A stretch of 64,000 bases of DNA from Nitrospirillum sp034653275 (GTDB taxonomy: Bacteria; Pseudomonadota; Alphaproteobacteria; Azospirillales; Azospirillaceae). Both the position numbers and the translations under genes were made by a program. The stretch lies in contig NZ_JAYEES010000003.1 in NCBI RefSeq assembly GCF_034653275.1, forward strand, positions 992,001 through 1,056,000, given 5' to 3'. The notes under the pieces were generated by a model, which was not told where the DNA came from, did not search any database, and worked only from the letters and a program-made list of their open reading frames with translations. Positions 9,122 to 18,792 of the stretch are shown piece after piece (the first letter of the stretch is position 1; the number at the start of each line of letters is the position of its first letter).

Positions 9122-10036
9122 TCACGATTGACGGGCGGCGGGCGGGGTGAGAACCGCCTGGGGCGCTGTCTCCGGCAAGGCGGGGACGGGACCGTCATAG
9201 GCCACGTCGGTGGAGCGGCTGACCGCCTCCCACGCCGCCAGCTGGGCCGCGCGTTCGCCATCGGCCAGGCCGAAGTAATGCAGGGCGTCGCTGCCCAGCA
9301 GCAGGTGCGGGGGCAGGGTGGGGTGGTCGGCCAGGCGCAGGATCAGTTGGGCGATCTTGGCCGGGTCGCCGGCCTCATTGCCGATATAGGGCTTGAACAT
9401 CTCGACCAACGCGCCGACCGAGGCCTGGTAGTCGGGCAGGATGGCCGGTGTGTCGCGCAGCGACCGCGTACCCCAGCCGGTGCGCATGCCGCCGGGCTCC
9501 AGCGCGCAGATCTGGATGCCCAGCGGGTTGACCTCGCCCGCAAGCACCTCCGTCAGGCCACCCACGGCCCATTTGGCCGCCTGGTAGGCGCTGAGCCCCG
9601 GCCGACCCAGCCGCCCGCCGACGGAGGACACCTGCAGGATGTGGCCGGACCGCTGGTCCCGCATCACCGGCAGGGCGGCATGGGTGACGTTCACCACCCC
9701 CATCAGGTTGGTGTCGATCTGGGCGCGGAAGACATCCAGGTCCATCTGTTCGAAGGGGGCGACGTCGGCATAGCCGGCGTTGTTCACCACCACGTCCAGG
9801 CGGCCGAAGGCTTCCACCGCCAAGGCCACGGCGGCGCGGGCGGCCGCCGCGTCGGTCACGTCCAGCGCCAGGGTGCGTACCCGGTCGCCGTACCGGGCGT
9901 TCAGGTCGGCCAGCCGTTCCGGCTGGCGGGCGGTGGCCACCAGGTGATGGCCGGCGGCCAGCACGGCCTCGGCGATGCTGCGGCCCAGCCCGGCGGCGCT
10001 GCCGGTGACGAGCCAGACTTTGGAAGCGTTGGTCAT
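9122..10036 (-). CDS. SDR family NAD(P)-dependent oxidoreductase
   Basis: Classical short-chain dehydrogenase/reductase, 304 residues. Cofactor motif TGSAAGLG (11-18), NNAG (85-88), catalytic serine in VSS (about 137-138), and Y151-x3-K155 (YQAAK). The C-terminus is about 50 residues longer than the minimal fold. It lies downstream of the tetR gene on the same strand with a 93-base gap holding an inverted repeat (10065-10082), so repression by that regulator is likely. The substrate cannot be read from sequence. Confidence 0.88.
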   Translation of the reverse strand: MTNASKVWLVTGSAAGLGRSIAEAVLAAGHHLVATARQPERLADLNARYGDRVRTLALDVTDAAAARAAVALAVEAFGRLDVVVNNAGYADVAPFEQMDLDVFRAQIDTNLMGVVNVTHAALPVMRDQRSGHILQVSSVGGRLGRPGLSAYQAAKWAVGGLTEVLAGEVNPLGIQICALEPGGMRTGWGTRSLRDTPAILPDYQASVGALVEMFKPYIGNEAGDPAKIAQLILRLADHPTLPPHLLLGSDALHYFGLADGERAAQLAAWEAVSRSTDVAYDGPVPALPETAPQAVLTPPAARQS

Positions 10037-10064
10037 GATCGATACTCCGTTAAAGGTAAAAAAT

Positions 10065-10082
10065 TGAGCGACTAATCACTCA
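10065..10082. promoter_or_regulatory. Putative TetR operator upstream of the SDR operon
   Basis: Inverted repeat TGAGCGA-CTAA-TCACTCA, one mismatch between arms. Its core GAGCG-N6-CACTC matches the site found just upstream of the tetR gene (10718-10733) with the same six-base spacing. Confidence 0.55.
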
Positions 10083-10129
10083 TTTATGGGGCAAAAGATA
10101 AGGCAAGGGCGGGGGTGAGGCACCCCGGT

Positions 10130-10699
10130 TCAGCGGCTGATGGCGTTCCAGAGGGCGTCGAAACCGGCGGCGCGGTAACGCTCCGCGCTGTCGGGCTGCC
10201 TCAGGATGAAATCCATGGTGGTTTCCGCCAGCGAGGTCAGGATGGCGGCCACGAAATCGGGTGGCTGGTCCCGCATCAGGCCCTGACCCACGCCCTCTTG
10301 AACCACGCTGTCGATGCGGGCGAAGCCCTCGCTGCCCAATGCCCGCGTCTCGGGCGTCAGGCGGTCGGACACGATCAGCTGCGCCATGGCCCGGCGCCGC
10401 GCCGGGTCGCGCACGCCCCAGTCGACATAGCGGTCCCAGATGTGGCGCACGCGGTCGCGCAGCGGGCCGTCGGCGGGATAGGCAGTCATCAAGGCCTGGC
10501 GCAGGTCCGCCTTCAGCGCCAGGTACAACTGGTTCAGCAGCAGATCCTTGGTGGCGAAATAGGTGAACAGCGTGCCCTCCGCCACGCCGGCCAGGCTGGC
10601 GATGCGGGCGGTGGGGGCGCCCAGGCCCTGGTCGGCGATGACCCGCACCGCCGCCGCCAGGATGGCGTCGCGCTTCTCTTCGCTTTTGGGCCGGGCCAT
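10130..10699 (-). CDS. TetR/AcrR family transcriptional regulator
   Basis: 189-residue TetR-type repressor. The N-terminal helix-turn-helix is in ARIASLAGVAEGTLFTYFA (about residues 30-50), followed by a divergent helical ligand domain. ATG at 10699 (MARPKSEEKR) was chosen; an in-frame ATG 12 codons earlier overlaps the predicted operator and was rejected. Matching operator-like repeats upstream of this gene and of the following SDR gene suggest autorepression and control of the oxidoreductase pair. The ligand is unknown. Confidence 0.9.
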   Translation of the reverse strand: MARPKSEEKRDAILAAAVRVIADQGLGAPTARIASLAGVAEGTLFTYFATKDLLLNQLYLALKADLRQALMTAYPADGPLRDRVRHIWDRYVDWGVRDPARRRAMAQLIVSDRLTPETRALGSEGFARIDSVVQEGVGQGLMRDQPPDFVAAILTSLAETTMDFILRQPDSAERYRAAGFDALWNAISR

Positions 10700-10717
10700 G
10701 GGAACCACCAGGAAAAA

Positions 10718-10734
10718 GAGTGAGTGAACACTCA
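10718..10734. promoter_or_regulatory. Putative TetR operator in the tetR promoter
   Basis: GAGTG (10718-10722), six bases, then CACTC (10729-10733). The inner part also reads as the perfect inverted repeat TGAGTG-AA-CACTCA (10721-10734). It is about 20 bases upstream of the tetR start and shares its layout with the site at 10065. Confidence 0.55.
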
Positions 10735-11082
10735 ATATAATGGCTTCGATGCGAATGCCAAGTGCGCGATGTCACAGGGGCACCGCACGCGGTGTTTGAT
10801 CCGAATCAGGGCGCCATACGCCGGCGCAAGTTAAGTTTCGACGCAAGGGTGCGGTCGCGCGCAAGGGTGTTTCGCGCTTTGGTGGTGCGGCGGCTGGCGA
10901 GCATGCTTGCGCCCGGATTGGTAAATGGCCAAGACTAGGGGGCGGGGGATGGCCTAATGCCGCCCCCACCGGAATTTCCACCGCCTTTCCCGCCGGCCCC
11001 GTTAACCTTGACAGGGGCGCCGGTGGGGCGGGCCGCCCTATGATAGACGGGGCATGAAATCGTTCGGGAAGAGAGGAACATC
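10735..11082. other. Intergenic region upstream of phaA with direct repeats
   Basis: About 350 bases without a gene, between divergent tetR and phaA. It holds two direct repeats CGCAAGGGTG (10842-10851 and 10860-10869, 18 bases apart), a partial copy CGCAAG at 10825, and a near-palindrome around AGCATGCT (about 10900-10907). TATGAT at 11039-11044 is a good -10 for phaA, but the only good -35 (TTGACA, 11008) is 25 bases away, so the promoter is not settled. A GAGAGGA ribosome site precedes the phaA ATG. Confidence 0.5.
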
Positions 11083-12258
<1,176 letters not shown>

Positions 12259-12283
12259 TCATTCCCTGGTGGCGCGGCCGGGA

Positions 12284-12311
12284 TTGATCTTTCCGGCTGC
12301 GAAACTAGGTA
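12284..12311 (+). promoter_or_regulatory. Possible internal promoter for phaB
   Basis: TTGATC (12284-12289), 16-base spacer, TAGGTA (12306-12311), in the 199-base gap between phaA and phaB. A strong AAGGGGAGG ribosome site directly precedes phaB. Confidence 0.3.
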
Positions 12312-12457
12312 GGTGCCCGCTGGGTGCCGGCGCGACGGTGGGAACACCCCGTGCCGGCCCTCTCGGGATCGGGGGCCGGGATGCCGGGCGAGTGCCGACC
12401 TCTATTCAAGCGTGATGCTCCATGGTCTTTCTGACTCGGGAAAAAGGGGAGGTTTAG

Positions 12458-13183
12458 ATGACAGCGCGTGTTGCATTGGTGACGGGTGGTACCCGCGGCA
12501 TCGGTGAAGCCATCTCGGTGGCGCTGAGGGACGCCGGCTACAAGGTCGCGGCCAACTACGGCGGCAACGAGCAGAAGGCGCGCGAGTTCACGGAGCGGAC
12601 GGGCATTCCCGCCTATCGCTTCGACGTGGCCAGCTTCGAGGACGTGCGCCACGGCATGACCAAGATCGAGCATGACCTGGGCCCGATCGAGATCATCGTC
12701 AACAACGCCGGCATCACCCGCGACGGCGTGTTGCACCGCATGGATTTCGAGCAGTGGAACGAGGTCATCCAGACCAACCTCGCCTCCTGCTTCAACACCT
12801 GCCGCGTGGCCATCGACGGCATGCGGGCGCGCGGCTTCGGCCGCATCGTCAACATCGGCTCGATCAACGGCCAGGCCGGCCAGTATGGCCAGGTGAACTA
12901 TGCCGCCGCCAAGTCCGGCATCCATGGCTTCACCAAGGCCATGGCGCAGGAAGGAGCGGGCAAGGGTGTGACGGTCAACGCCATCGCCCCGGGCTACATC
13001 GACACCGACATGGTCCGCGCCGTGCCGCCCAACGTGCTGGAGAAGATCGTCGCCAAGATCCCCGTCGGCCGCCTGGGCAAGGCGGAGGAGATCGCCCGCG
13101 GCGTGCTGTTCCTGGTGGCGGACGACGCCGGCTTCATCACCGGCTCGACGCTGTCCATCAACGGTGGCCAGCATATGTATTGA
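12458..13183 (+). CDS. phaB: Acetoacetyl-CoA reductase (NADPH)
   Basis: Short-chain dehydrogenase that reduces acetoacetyl-CoA to (R)-3-hydroxybutyryl-CoA for polyhydroxybutyrate. 241 residues. Cofactor motif TGGTRGIG (9-16), NNAG (82-85), catalytic triad S135, Y148, K152, and the PhaB/FabG-like ending NGGQHMY. FabG-type 3-oxoacyl-ACP reductases look similar, but the GQYGQVNYAAAKSG region and the position after phaA favour PhaB. ATG at 12458 has a strong ribosome site. Confidence 0.94.
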   Translation: MTARVALVTGGTRGIGEAISVALRDAGYKVAANYGGNEQKAREFTERTGIPAYRFDVASFEDVRHGMTKIEHDLGPIEIIVNNAGITRDGVLHRMDFEQWNEVIQTNLASCFNTCRVAIDGMRARGFGRIVNIGSINGQAGQYGQVNYAAAKSGIHGFTKAMAQEGAGKGVTVNAIAPGYIDTDMVRAVPPNVLEKIVAKIPVGRLGKAEEIARGVLFLVADDAGFITGSTLSINGGQHMY

Positions 13184-13185
13184 TG

Positions 13186-13279
13186 CCCTCAAGCGCCGGG
13201 CGCGGCCATACGGCCACTTGGCTATCCTCGTTTTCCAGTCCGCTCCGCTCCCCGGAAAACTCCGGCGGTCGCGTCCTAG
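13186..13279 (+). repeat. Dispersed structured repeat, copy 1
   Basis: Begins CCCTCAAGCGCCGGG three bases after the phaB stop and ends in CCTAG. Closely resembles copy 2 (37688-37788) over its whole length. Stem A is GGCC/GGCC (13204-13207 with 13212-13215). Stem B is GTTTTCC (13230-13236) with GGAAAAC (13254-13260). The third stem is damaged by a small deletion. The rest of the gap to 13385 holds a weak GGGCGG/CCGCCC hairpin at 13344-13369. Confidence 0.75.
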
Positions 13280-13385
13280 GGGTTGGGTGGCACTGGTGTG
13301 GCTACAGGGGTTAGCCTGAGGCGTGTGCTTTGAGGTATGACAGGGGCGGGTCCGGTGACGGGTCCGCCCTTTGTCATGGTGCCGC

Positions 13386-13880
13386 ATGTCCGACCACCCG
13401 TCCGCCTCACCGCATCTTTACCCCGACCAACCCCGTGTGGGTGTCGGCGTGCTGGTGTGGAAGGGGGACCAGCTGCTGCTGATCCGGCGGGCCAAGGCGC
13501 CCTTGGCCGGCGAGTGGTGCCTGCCGGGCGGCAGCCAGGAATTGGGCGAGACGTTGTTCCAGACGGCGGCGCGCGAGGTGCGGGAGGAAACCGCCATCGC
13601 CTGCCGGCCCTACACCGTGCTGACGGCGGTGGACGGCATCACCCGCGACCCACGTCCCCAGGGGGCGGGGCCGGAGGTGGCCCCCCGCGTGCGCTTCCAC
13701 TTCACCATCGTGGAAATCATGGCGGAGTACGCAGGCGGTGAGCCTCAGGCGGGCGATGACGCGGCGGCGGCGCTGTGGGCCGATCGGGCGGCCTGTGAGC
13801 GGCTGGTGACCTGGTCCTCGATCAAGGCGGTGGTGGACTTGGGCTGGGCGGCGCGGGCGGCCGCGGGGACGGGGGAATAA
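13386..13880 (+). CDS. Nudix hydrolase
   Basis: Nucleoside-diphosphate-linked moiety hydrolase, 164 residues. The Nudix box spans about residues 49-71 (GSQELGETLFQ...REVREETAI), with alanine at the usual second glycine. The substrate is unknown; the fold resembles ADP-ribose/MutT-type enzymes. ATG at 13386 is used; a TTG five codons earlier is in frame but less likely. The DMT transporter gene follows after two bases, suggesting co-transcription. Confidence 0.88.
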   Translation: MSDHPSASPHLYPDQPRVGVGVLVWKGDQLLLIRRAKAPLAGEWCLPGGSQELGETLFQTAAREVREETAIACRPYTVLTAVDGITRDPRPQGAGPEVAPRVRFHFTIVEIMAEYAGGEPQAGDDAAAALWADRAACERLVTWSSIKAVVDLGWAARAAAGTGE

Positions 13881-13882
13881 GC

Positions 13883-14791
13883 ATGGCCGGCACGATGGGA
13901 AACGACGTCGCGGCGGGGGGCGGGATGACCGCGCGGCGGGCCACCCTGGTCGGTGCCGGCGCCATCCTGCTGTGGTCCACCCTGGCGCTGCTGACCACGC
14001 TGACCGGCCCCATCCCACCGTTCGAGACCGAGGCGGTGGCCTTCGCCGTGGCGGGCCTGCTCGGCATCGTGTGGATGGCGGCGCGTGGCCGGTCCCCCTG
14101 GGCGGCGGCGCGCCAGCCCCCCGTCGCCTGGCTGCTGGGGGTGGGGGGGCTGTTCGGCTATCACTTCCTTTATTTCCTGGCGCTGAAGTCGGCGCCGGCG
14201 GCGGAGGCCAACCTCATCAATTACCTGTGGCCCCTGCTGATCGTGCTGTTCGCCGGGCTGTTGCCGGGGGAGCGCCTGGGCCGCCGCCAGGTGCTGGGGG
14301 CCCTGGTCGGGCTGGCGGGCACCGGCCTGCTGGTCACTGGCGGCCGGGGCGTCGCCATCGACCCCGCCTACCTGCCGGGCTTCCTGGCCGCGGCCGGGGC
14401 CGCCGTTACCTGGGGCGCCTATTCCACCCTGTCGCGCCTGCTGGGCGCCGTGCCCACCGACGCCGTGGCCTTCTTCTGCCTGGCCACGGCGGCGCTGTCG
14501 GCCCTCTGCCATTGGGGGTTGGAGGCGACGGTGGCGCCCGACGCCCGGCAGTGGGCCTTGCTGGCACTGATGGGCCTGGGCCCCGTGGGGGCGGCCTTCT
14601 TCCTCTGGGACATCGGCATGAAGAAGGGCGACATCCACACCCTGGGCGCGCTCAGCTACGCGACACCGCTGCTGTCCACCCTGCTGTTGATCCTGGCGGG
14701 CCGCGCCCAGCCCAGCGGCGTGGTCGCCGCCGCCTGCCTGCTCATCATCGCCGGCGCCGCCATCGCCAGCTGGAAGCCCCGCCAGCGCTGA
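13883..14791 (+). CDS. DMT (EamA-like) superfamily transporter
   Basis: Inner-membrane drug/metabolite transporter of 302 residues with about ten hydrophobic segments in two repeats (YHFLYFLALKSAPAAEANLINYLWPLL in the first, AFFLWDIGMKKGDIHTLGALSY in the second). These regions resemble YddG-type aromatic amino-acid exporters, which is a family-level guess. A GGGGGA ribosome site lies in the end of the Nudix gene; an ATG at 13925 is an alternative start. Confidence 0.88.
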   Translation: MAGTMGNDVAAGGGMTARRATLVGAGAILLWSTLALLTTLTGPIPPFETEAVAFAVAGLLGIVWMAARGRSPWAAARQPPVAWLLGVGGLFGYHFLYFLALKSAPAAEANLINYLWPLLIVLFAGLLPGERLGRRQVLGALVGLAGTGLLVTGGRGVAIDPAYLPGFLAAAGAAVTWGAYSTLSRLLGAVPTDAVAFFCLATAALSALCHWGLEATVAPDARQWALLALMGLGPVGAAFFLWDIGMKKGDIHTLGALSYATPLLSTLLLILAGRAQPSGVVAAACLLIIAGAAIASWKPRQR

Positions 14792-14812
14792 CATTTTTCG
14801 CTCACATAGCGC

Positions 14813-14841
14813 TTGCGCAAGCGATCCGCTTCCGCTAGGGT
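14813..14841 (+). promoter_or_regulatory. Putative promoter of tRNA-Ser
   Basis: TTGCGC (14813-14818), 17-base spacer, TAGGGT (14836-14841), about 70 bases upstream of the tRNA. Confidence 0.4.
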
Positions 14842-14912
14842 CCGCGCCGCTTCGCCAGCCGGCCCCTTTCCCGTTCGACAGCAAAACGGGGGCCGGACAC
14901 GGGAATGGATAC

Positions 14913-15002
<90 letters not shown>

Positions 15003-15095
15003 TTCATCCAAGCATTTCAGCGACTTGGATAAGTCCCCCTGCCCGGGCGGGGGACGTGGCCGTTTCGGCGTCGCCGGGAAGTCCGCTGGGCCGCC

Positions 15096-15728
15096 TTATT
15101 TCCGGCACTCGACGCAGAGGCTTTCCATGATGCGCACCGGCTGCTGCGGTTCGATCTCGAAGATGTTCTCCACGTATTCGCTGCTGGCGTAGAGCGTCCT
15201 CCTGACGTGGGTGAAGCCAACGTGCTCCAGCACCCATTTGAGGGTATCGAAGTCATAGCCGCACCGGTGATCGTGATTGTGCAGCATGCCCATGAAGATC
15301 GCGGCGTTGGTCACGTATAGGGCGGGATCGAGCGCTTCCTTCACGTATTCCTCAAGGAAGAAGCGATCGTTGTTGACGTAAGCCTTGGCCCATTTTTCCA
15401 GGTCGGGAACCAGGATGCGCATCTTTCCGCCGTCGGCCAGCTTCGCATGGCATTCCTTCAGGAAAGTGATGCCATCGGTGTAACTGATGTGCTCCAGGAA
15501 ATGGCTGTGGTAAATCAGGTCAAGTGAACCATCAAGGGCAGGTATCACTTCCCTCAGATCATGGTTCATCATGAATGTACCGTCGGTGTTGTTGAGATTC
15601 TGGTACACGCCGCCATTCTGTAAGTTTGGCCAATATCCGATATTAAGGAAACCACGGTACAGCATGGTGCCGCAGCCAAGATTATATTTCTTGAACGTAT
15701 TTGACAGCGTCATCCACTGCGGATCCAT
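15096..15728 (-). CDS. Class I SAM-dependent methyltransferase (COG4627-like), low GC
   Basis: 210-residue protein with the SAM-binding motif NLGCG (about residues 16-20), HSHFLEH (motif IV region), LADGGKMRILVPDL (post-motif) and a conserved GYDFDTL segment. These are features of methyltransferases often found in glycan or lipopolysaccharide loci. The substrate is unknown. Base composition is clearly more AT-rich than all neighbours (visible from about 15500 to 15870), and the gene sits just past the 3' end of tRNA-Ser, which together suggest horizontal acquisition. No integrase or second tRNA end was found. Confidence 0.8.
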   Translation of the reverse strand: MDPQWMTLSNTFKKYNLGCGTMLYRGFLNIGYWPNLQNGGVYQNLNNTDGTFMMNHDLREVIPALDGSLDLIYHSHFLEHISYTDGITFLKECHAKLADGGKMRILVPDLEKWAKAYVNNDRFFLEEYVKEALDPALYVTNAAIFMGMLHNHDHRCGYDFDTLKWVLEHVGFTHVRRTLYASSEYVENIFEIEPQQPVRIMESLCVECRK

Positions 15729-15942
15729 TATATAAATTCCCTTTGTTTGGCTTGTGGCGTTGGAAAACCAGAAGAAGAAATGAGTTTATCGGGTGGCCAA
15801 ATGGGGGCGCGCCAGTCCCGCTATTTTTTGAAATCTATAGAGAGGCTCATGGTTTAGCAACCGGCCGGTGGATGATGGGCCGCGGCGCCTGGGGCCGTTT
15901 GGGGGCAAGGACGTTGGCATGGGCCTGTCCCCCTGAAACGGC

Positions 15943-16013
15943 GATGGCCCGCCCCCTGGGGGTACGGGCCATCCGGGCAGTGAGTGGGCGGTCGATCGGG
16001 CGATCGACCGCCC
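15943..16013. other. Two strong hairpins downstream of the quinone oxidoreductase
   Basis: GATGGCCCG (15943-15951) pairs with CGGGCCATC (15965-15973). GGGCGGTCGATC (15986-15997) pairs perfectly with GATCGACCGCCC (16002-16013). They lie just after the stop of the minus-strand gene ending at 16019 and probably end its transcript, though no T-run follows. The rest of 15729-15942 is AT-rich leader of the methyltransferase islet with no gene seen. Confidence 0.55.
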
Positions 16014-16018
16014 GGGCG

Positions 16019-17038
16019 TCACGGCAGCAGCAGCAAGGCCCCCGTCGTGCCGCCGGCCTCCAGCGCCGCGTGGGCCCGTCCCGCCTCGGCCAGCGGATAG
16101 CTGCCGCCGATGTCGGCGGTCAGGCCCCGCGCCAGCTGGGCCAGCACCTCGGCGGCGGCCGCGTGGTAGACGCCGATGTCGGCCAGGCGGGCCAGGATGC
16201 TGGGGCGGGTGAAGGTCACGCCCCGGTCGCGGGCCGAACCCTGCGCCGCCTCCACCGGAACCGGGCCGCCAGCCTGGCCGATGCTGGCCACCGTGCCCCC
16301 CGCCCGCGTGGCGGCGATGAACCTCAGCAGGGTGTCGCCCCCCACGCCGTCGATGGCGTAATCCACGCCCCGGCCACCGGTCAGCGAGGCGACCTCCGCC
16401 GCCACATCGGCGTCGCGGCCGATGATGACGTCGTCGGCGCCGTGATGGCGGGCCAGGACCGCCTTTTCCGCCGTGCTGACGGTGCCGATGACCCGGGCGC
16501 CCAGCCGCCGGGCCCAGCGCGTGACCATGATGCCCAGGCCGCCGGCGGCGGCGGAGACCAGCAGCACGGTGTCGGCGCCCACGGCATGGGTCGCGGTCAG
16601 CAGCATCTGCGTCGTCAGCCCACGCAGCAGCGACGCGGCGGCGTCCCGGCTGGACACGGTGTCGGGCAGGGGCAGGGCGCGGTCGGCCGGCAGCAGGCGG
16701 GTACTGGCATAGCCGCCGGCGGTCCCGGCATAGGCCACGCGCTGGCCCACCGCCAGGCCGGTGACGCCAGCGCCCAGCGCCTCGATGACGCCCACGCCCT
16801 CCACCCCGGGCACGCCGCCCGGCAGGGGGTACAGGCCCCGGCGATGGTATGTGTCGACGAAGTTGACGCCGATGGCCTGGTGGCGCAGGCGCACTTCGCC
16901 CGCCCCCGGCGCCTGCGGGCCGCGCGGCGTGACGCGCAACTGGTCGATGCCCCCCGGGGCGGCCACGGTGATCACGATATCGGTGGGATCGGTGCCAGGG
17001 GGATGTGTGTCCTGGGATCGCGTATCGGCGCGGCTCAT
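16019..17038 (-). CDS. NADPH:quinone reductase / zinc-independent alcohol dehydrogenase-like (QOR family)
   Basis: MDR-superfamily oxidoreductase of 339 residues. It has a GroES-like N-terminal domain (GVNFVDTYHRRGLYP, as in QOR) and a Rossmann domain with AAAGGLG (about residue 165). It lacks the structural and catalytic zinc cysteines, which fits NADPH-dependent quinone reductases. Divergent from a LysR gene with about 117 bases between, so that regulator may control it. Tandem hairpins follow its stop. Confidence 0.88.
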   Translation of the reverse strand: MSRADTRSQDTHPPGTDPTDIVITVAAPGGIDQLRVTPRGPQAPGAGEVRLRHQAIGVNFVDTYHRRGLYPLPGGVPGVEGVGVIEALGAGVTGLAVGQRVAYAGTAGGYASTRLLPADRALPLPDTVSSRDAAASLLRGLTTQMLLTATHAVGADTVLLVSAAAGGLGIMVTRWARRLGARVIGTVSTAEKAVLARHHGADDVIIGRDADVAAEVASLTGGRGVDYAIDGVGGDTLLRFIAATRAGGTVASIGQAGGPVPVEAAQGSARDRGVTFTRPSILARLADIGVYHAAAAEVLAQLARGLTADIGGSYPLAEAGRAHAALEAGGTTGALLLLP

Positions 17039-17155
17039 GTCTGACCTCCTTCAAAGCCGGTGTGACGATGACCGCGATTGTCGTGCCGGGTACTTGGTGA
17101 GAAAATTCCCAAAATTTTGCCAATATATGTGCGGAAATTAACGGAAGGCGGCGCC

Positions 17156-18028
17156 ATGGACTGGGCCATGGATTGGGAGGATCTGCGCCATTTCGCGGCG
17201 CTGGCCACGGGCGGCACCCTGTCGGCGGCGGCCCGCGCGCTGGGGGTGGAGCATGCCACCGTGGCCCGGCGGGTGGCGGCCTTGGAACAGGCGCTGGGCC
17301 TCAAGCTGGTGGACCGGCGCGGCCGCCGCCTGGCCCTGACGGCGGAGGGGGAGCGTATCGCCGCCGTGGCGGACCGCATGGCCCGGGACGCCCGGACGGT
17401 GCGCCGCCTGGCCGACGGCGCCCGGTCCGACATCGCCGGCACCGTCACCATCAGCGCCCCGCCGGCCCTGGCCGTGCTGTTGCTGGCGCCCGTGCTGGCC
17501 ACCCTGCGCCGGCGCCATCCCGCCCTGACGCTGACCCTGCTGGGGGAGGTGCGCAGCGCCTCACTGGAACGGCGGGAGGCCGACATCGCCGTGCGCATGA
17601 GCCGGCCGACGGAGGGTGACCTCACGGCGCGGAAGCTGGCGCCCTTGCCCTTCCACCTCTATGCCACGCCCGCCTATTTGGCGGCCACCGCGCCCGGCAA
17701 CTGGGCCTTCATCGGCAGCGCCGCCCCCCTGGACCGGTCCCCGCAGCAGCAGGTGCTGGAAGGGTTGGCGGCCGGCCGGCCCACGGTCTTCCAGGGCAAT
17801 ACCGTGGAGATTCAGCAGGCCGCCGCCGCCAGCGGCATGGGCGTGGCGCTGCTGCCCGACTTCATGGCGGCGGACGACCCGCGCCTGGCCGCCGTGCCCG
17901 GCCCGCCCGTGCTGTCGCGCGACATGTGGCTGGTGGTGCACAGCGACATGAAGGCATCCGCCCCCATCCGGGCGACGCTGCGCTGCATTGAGGAGGGGAT
18001 GGCGGCAAGGGCGGCCCGGCCAGCGTGA
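17156..18028 (+). CDS. LysR family transcriptional regulator
   Basis: 290-residue LysR-type regulator. The N-terminal winged helix-turn-helix lies at about residues 5-65 (TLSAAARALGVEHATVARRVAALE), followed by a periplasmic-binding-protein-like effector domain (about 90-285). ATG at 17156 follows a GGAAGG ribosome site; an upstream in-frame start at 17078 would read through the AT-rich promoter and was rejected. Divergent from the quinone reductase gene; LysR proteins commonly regulate such neighbours. The AT-rich gap (17080-17140) probably holds both promoters. Confidence 0.9.
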   Translation: MDWAMDWEDLRHFAALATGGTLSAAARALGVEHATVARRVAALEQALGLKLVDRRGRRLALTAEGERIAAVADRMARDARTVRRLADGARSDIAGTVTISAPPALAVLLLAPVLATLRRRHPALTLTLLGEVRSASLERREADIAVRMSRPTEGDLTARKLAPLPFHLYATPAYLAATAPGNWAFIGSAAPLDRSPQQQVLEGLAAGRPTVFQGNTVEIQQAAAASGMGVALLPDFMAADDPRLAAVPGPPVLSRDMWLVVHSDMKASAPIRATLRCIEEGMAARAARPA

Positions 18029-18157
18029 GACGATGTGGTGATCGTCGTAGCCAGAGCCAGCGGAGCCGTACCTCTTCTCCAACGCGTCGATCTCGTCCAT
18101 GGCGAGGTCGGTCCTCTTGAAGGCGCCATGGGAGGAGAAGGAAATCTCCTCCCTGGT
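18029..18157 (-). other. Possible coding remnant with a YDDHHIV motif
   Basis: Between the LysR stop and the next gene, the minus strand can be read as a protein-like stretch containing MDEIDALEKRYG and GYDDHHIV. The second motif resembles the nuclease end of some polymorphic or HNH-type toxins. There is no intact gene: the frame continues into LysR antisense without a family match, and no clear start is present. It could be chance. Confidence 0.2.
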
Positions 18158-18282
18158 GACCCTCCGCGGTGAGCACGCCCGCGTCGACGGACCTGCCGGA
18201 GATTCGACGCCTCCACCCAAAGTCCATCCTGCCTTCCGCCCGCGCTCGCGCCATGCTGCGGCCCAAACCTGGGGAGGCGCTC

Positions 18283-18789
18283 ATGGGCACGGTCGTGGGA
18301 TGGATGGCTTTGGCGGTGATGCTGCTGGCGGGCCCAGCCTGGGCTGATCCCGTGCCCAAGGGGGCGCCGCCCACCGCCGTTTTCGACGTGCAGTTCGTCA
18401 ACAGCTCCCCCGCCGACACCACGGCGGAAGAGACGGCGCGGGTGGCGCGGCTGGGGGTGGCGTTGCGGGCGGCGCTGGCGCGCTCGGGACGCTACGCCCT
18501 GGTGGACATGGCGCCCTGGGCGGGCACGCTGGCGGCGAAACCGGCGCCGCGCGACTGCCCGCCCTGCGCCCTGGAGATCGCCACCCGGGCGGGGGCCACG
18601 GTGGCCGTCATCGCCTGGGTGCAGAAGGTCAGCAACCTGATCCTGAACCTGAACATCAGCATCCGCGACGCCGCCACCGGCCAGATACTGAAGGGCGGCA
18701 GCGTCGACATCCGCGGCAACACGGACGAGTCCTGGGACCGGGGGCTGAGGTTCCTGCTGGAGGAACATGTGCTGGATGGGGTGGAGTAA
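18283..18789 (+). CDS. Secreted DUF3280/DUF2380-like protein
   Basis: 168 residues from the ATG at 18283, which has a GGGGAGG ribosome site. A signal peptide is clear (VGWMALAVMLLAGPAWA, cleavage after about residue 20). The mature part has VFDVQFVNSSPADTTAEETARV and an RSGRYALVD motif. This is typical of a small family of periplasmic proteins of unknown function annotated DUF3280/DUF2380. An earlier in-frame ATG (18253) would hide the signal peptide. Its stop is three bases from the stop of the convergent peptidase gene. Confidence 0.75.
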   Translation: MGTVVGWMALAVMLLAGPAWADPVPKGAPPTAVFDVQFVNSSPADTTAEETARVARLGVALRAALARSGRYALVDMAPWAGTLAAKPAPRDCPPCALEIATRAGATVAVIAWVQKVSNLILNLNISIRDAATGQILKGGSVDIRGNTDESWDRGLRFLLEEHVLDGVE

Positions 18790-18792
18790 GGC

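Noticed and set aside
11008..11044. TTGACA and TATGAT as one phaA promoter
   Set aside because: The spacer is 25 bases, far outside 16-18; only the -10 is kept as a weak hint.
13344..13375. Intrinsic terminator upstream of the Nudix gene
   Set aside because: The stem is only six pairs with a 14-base loop and a short T-run, too weak to list.
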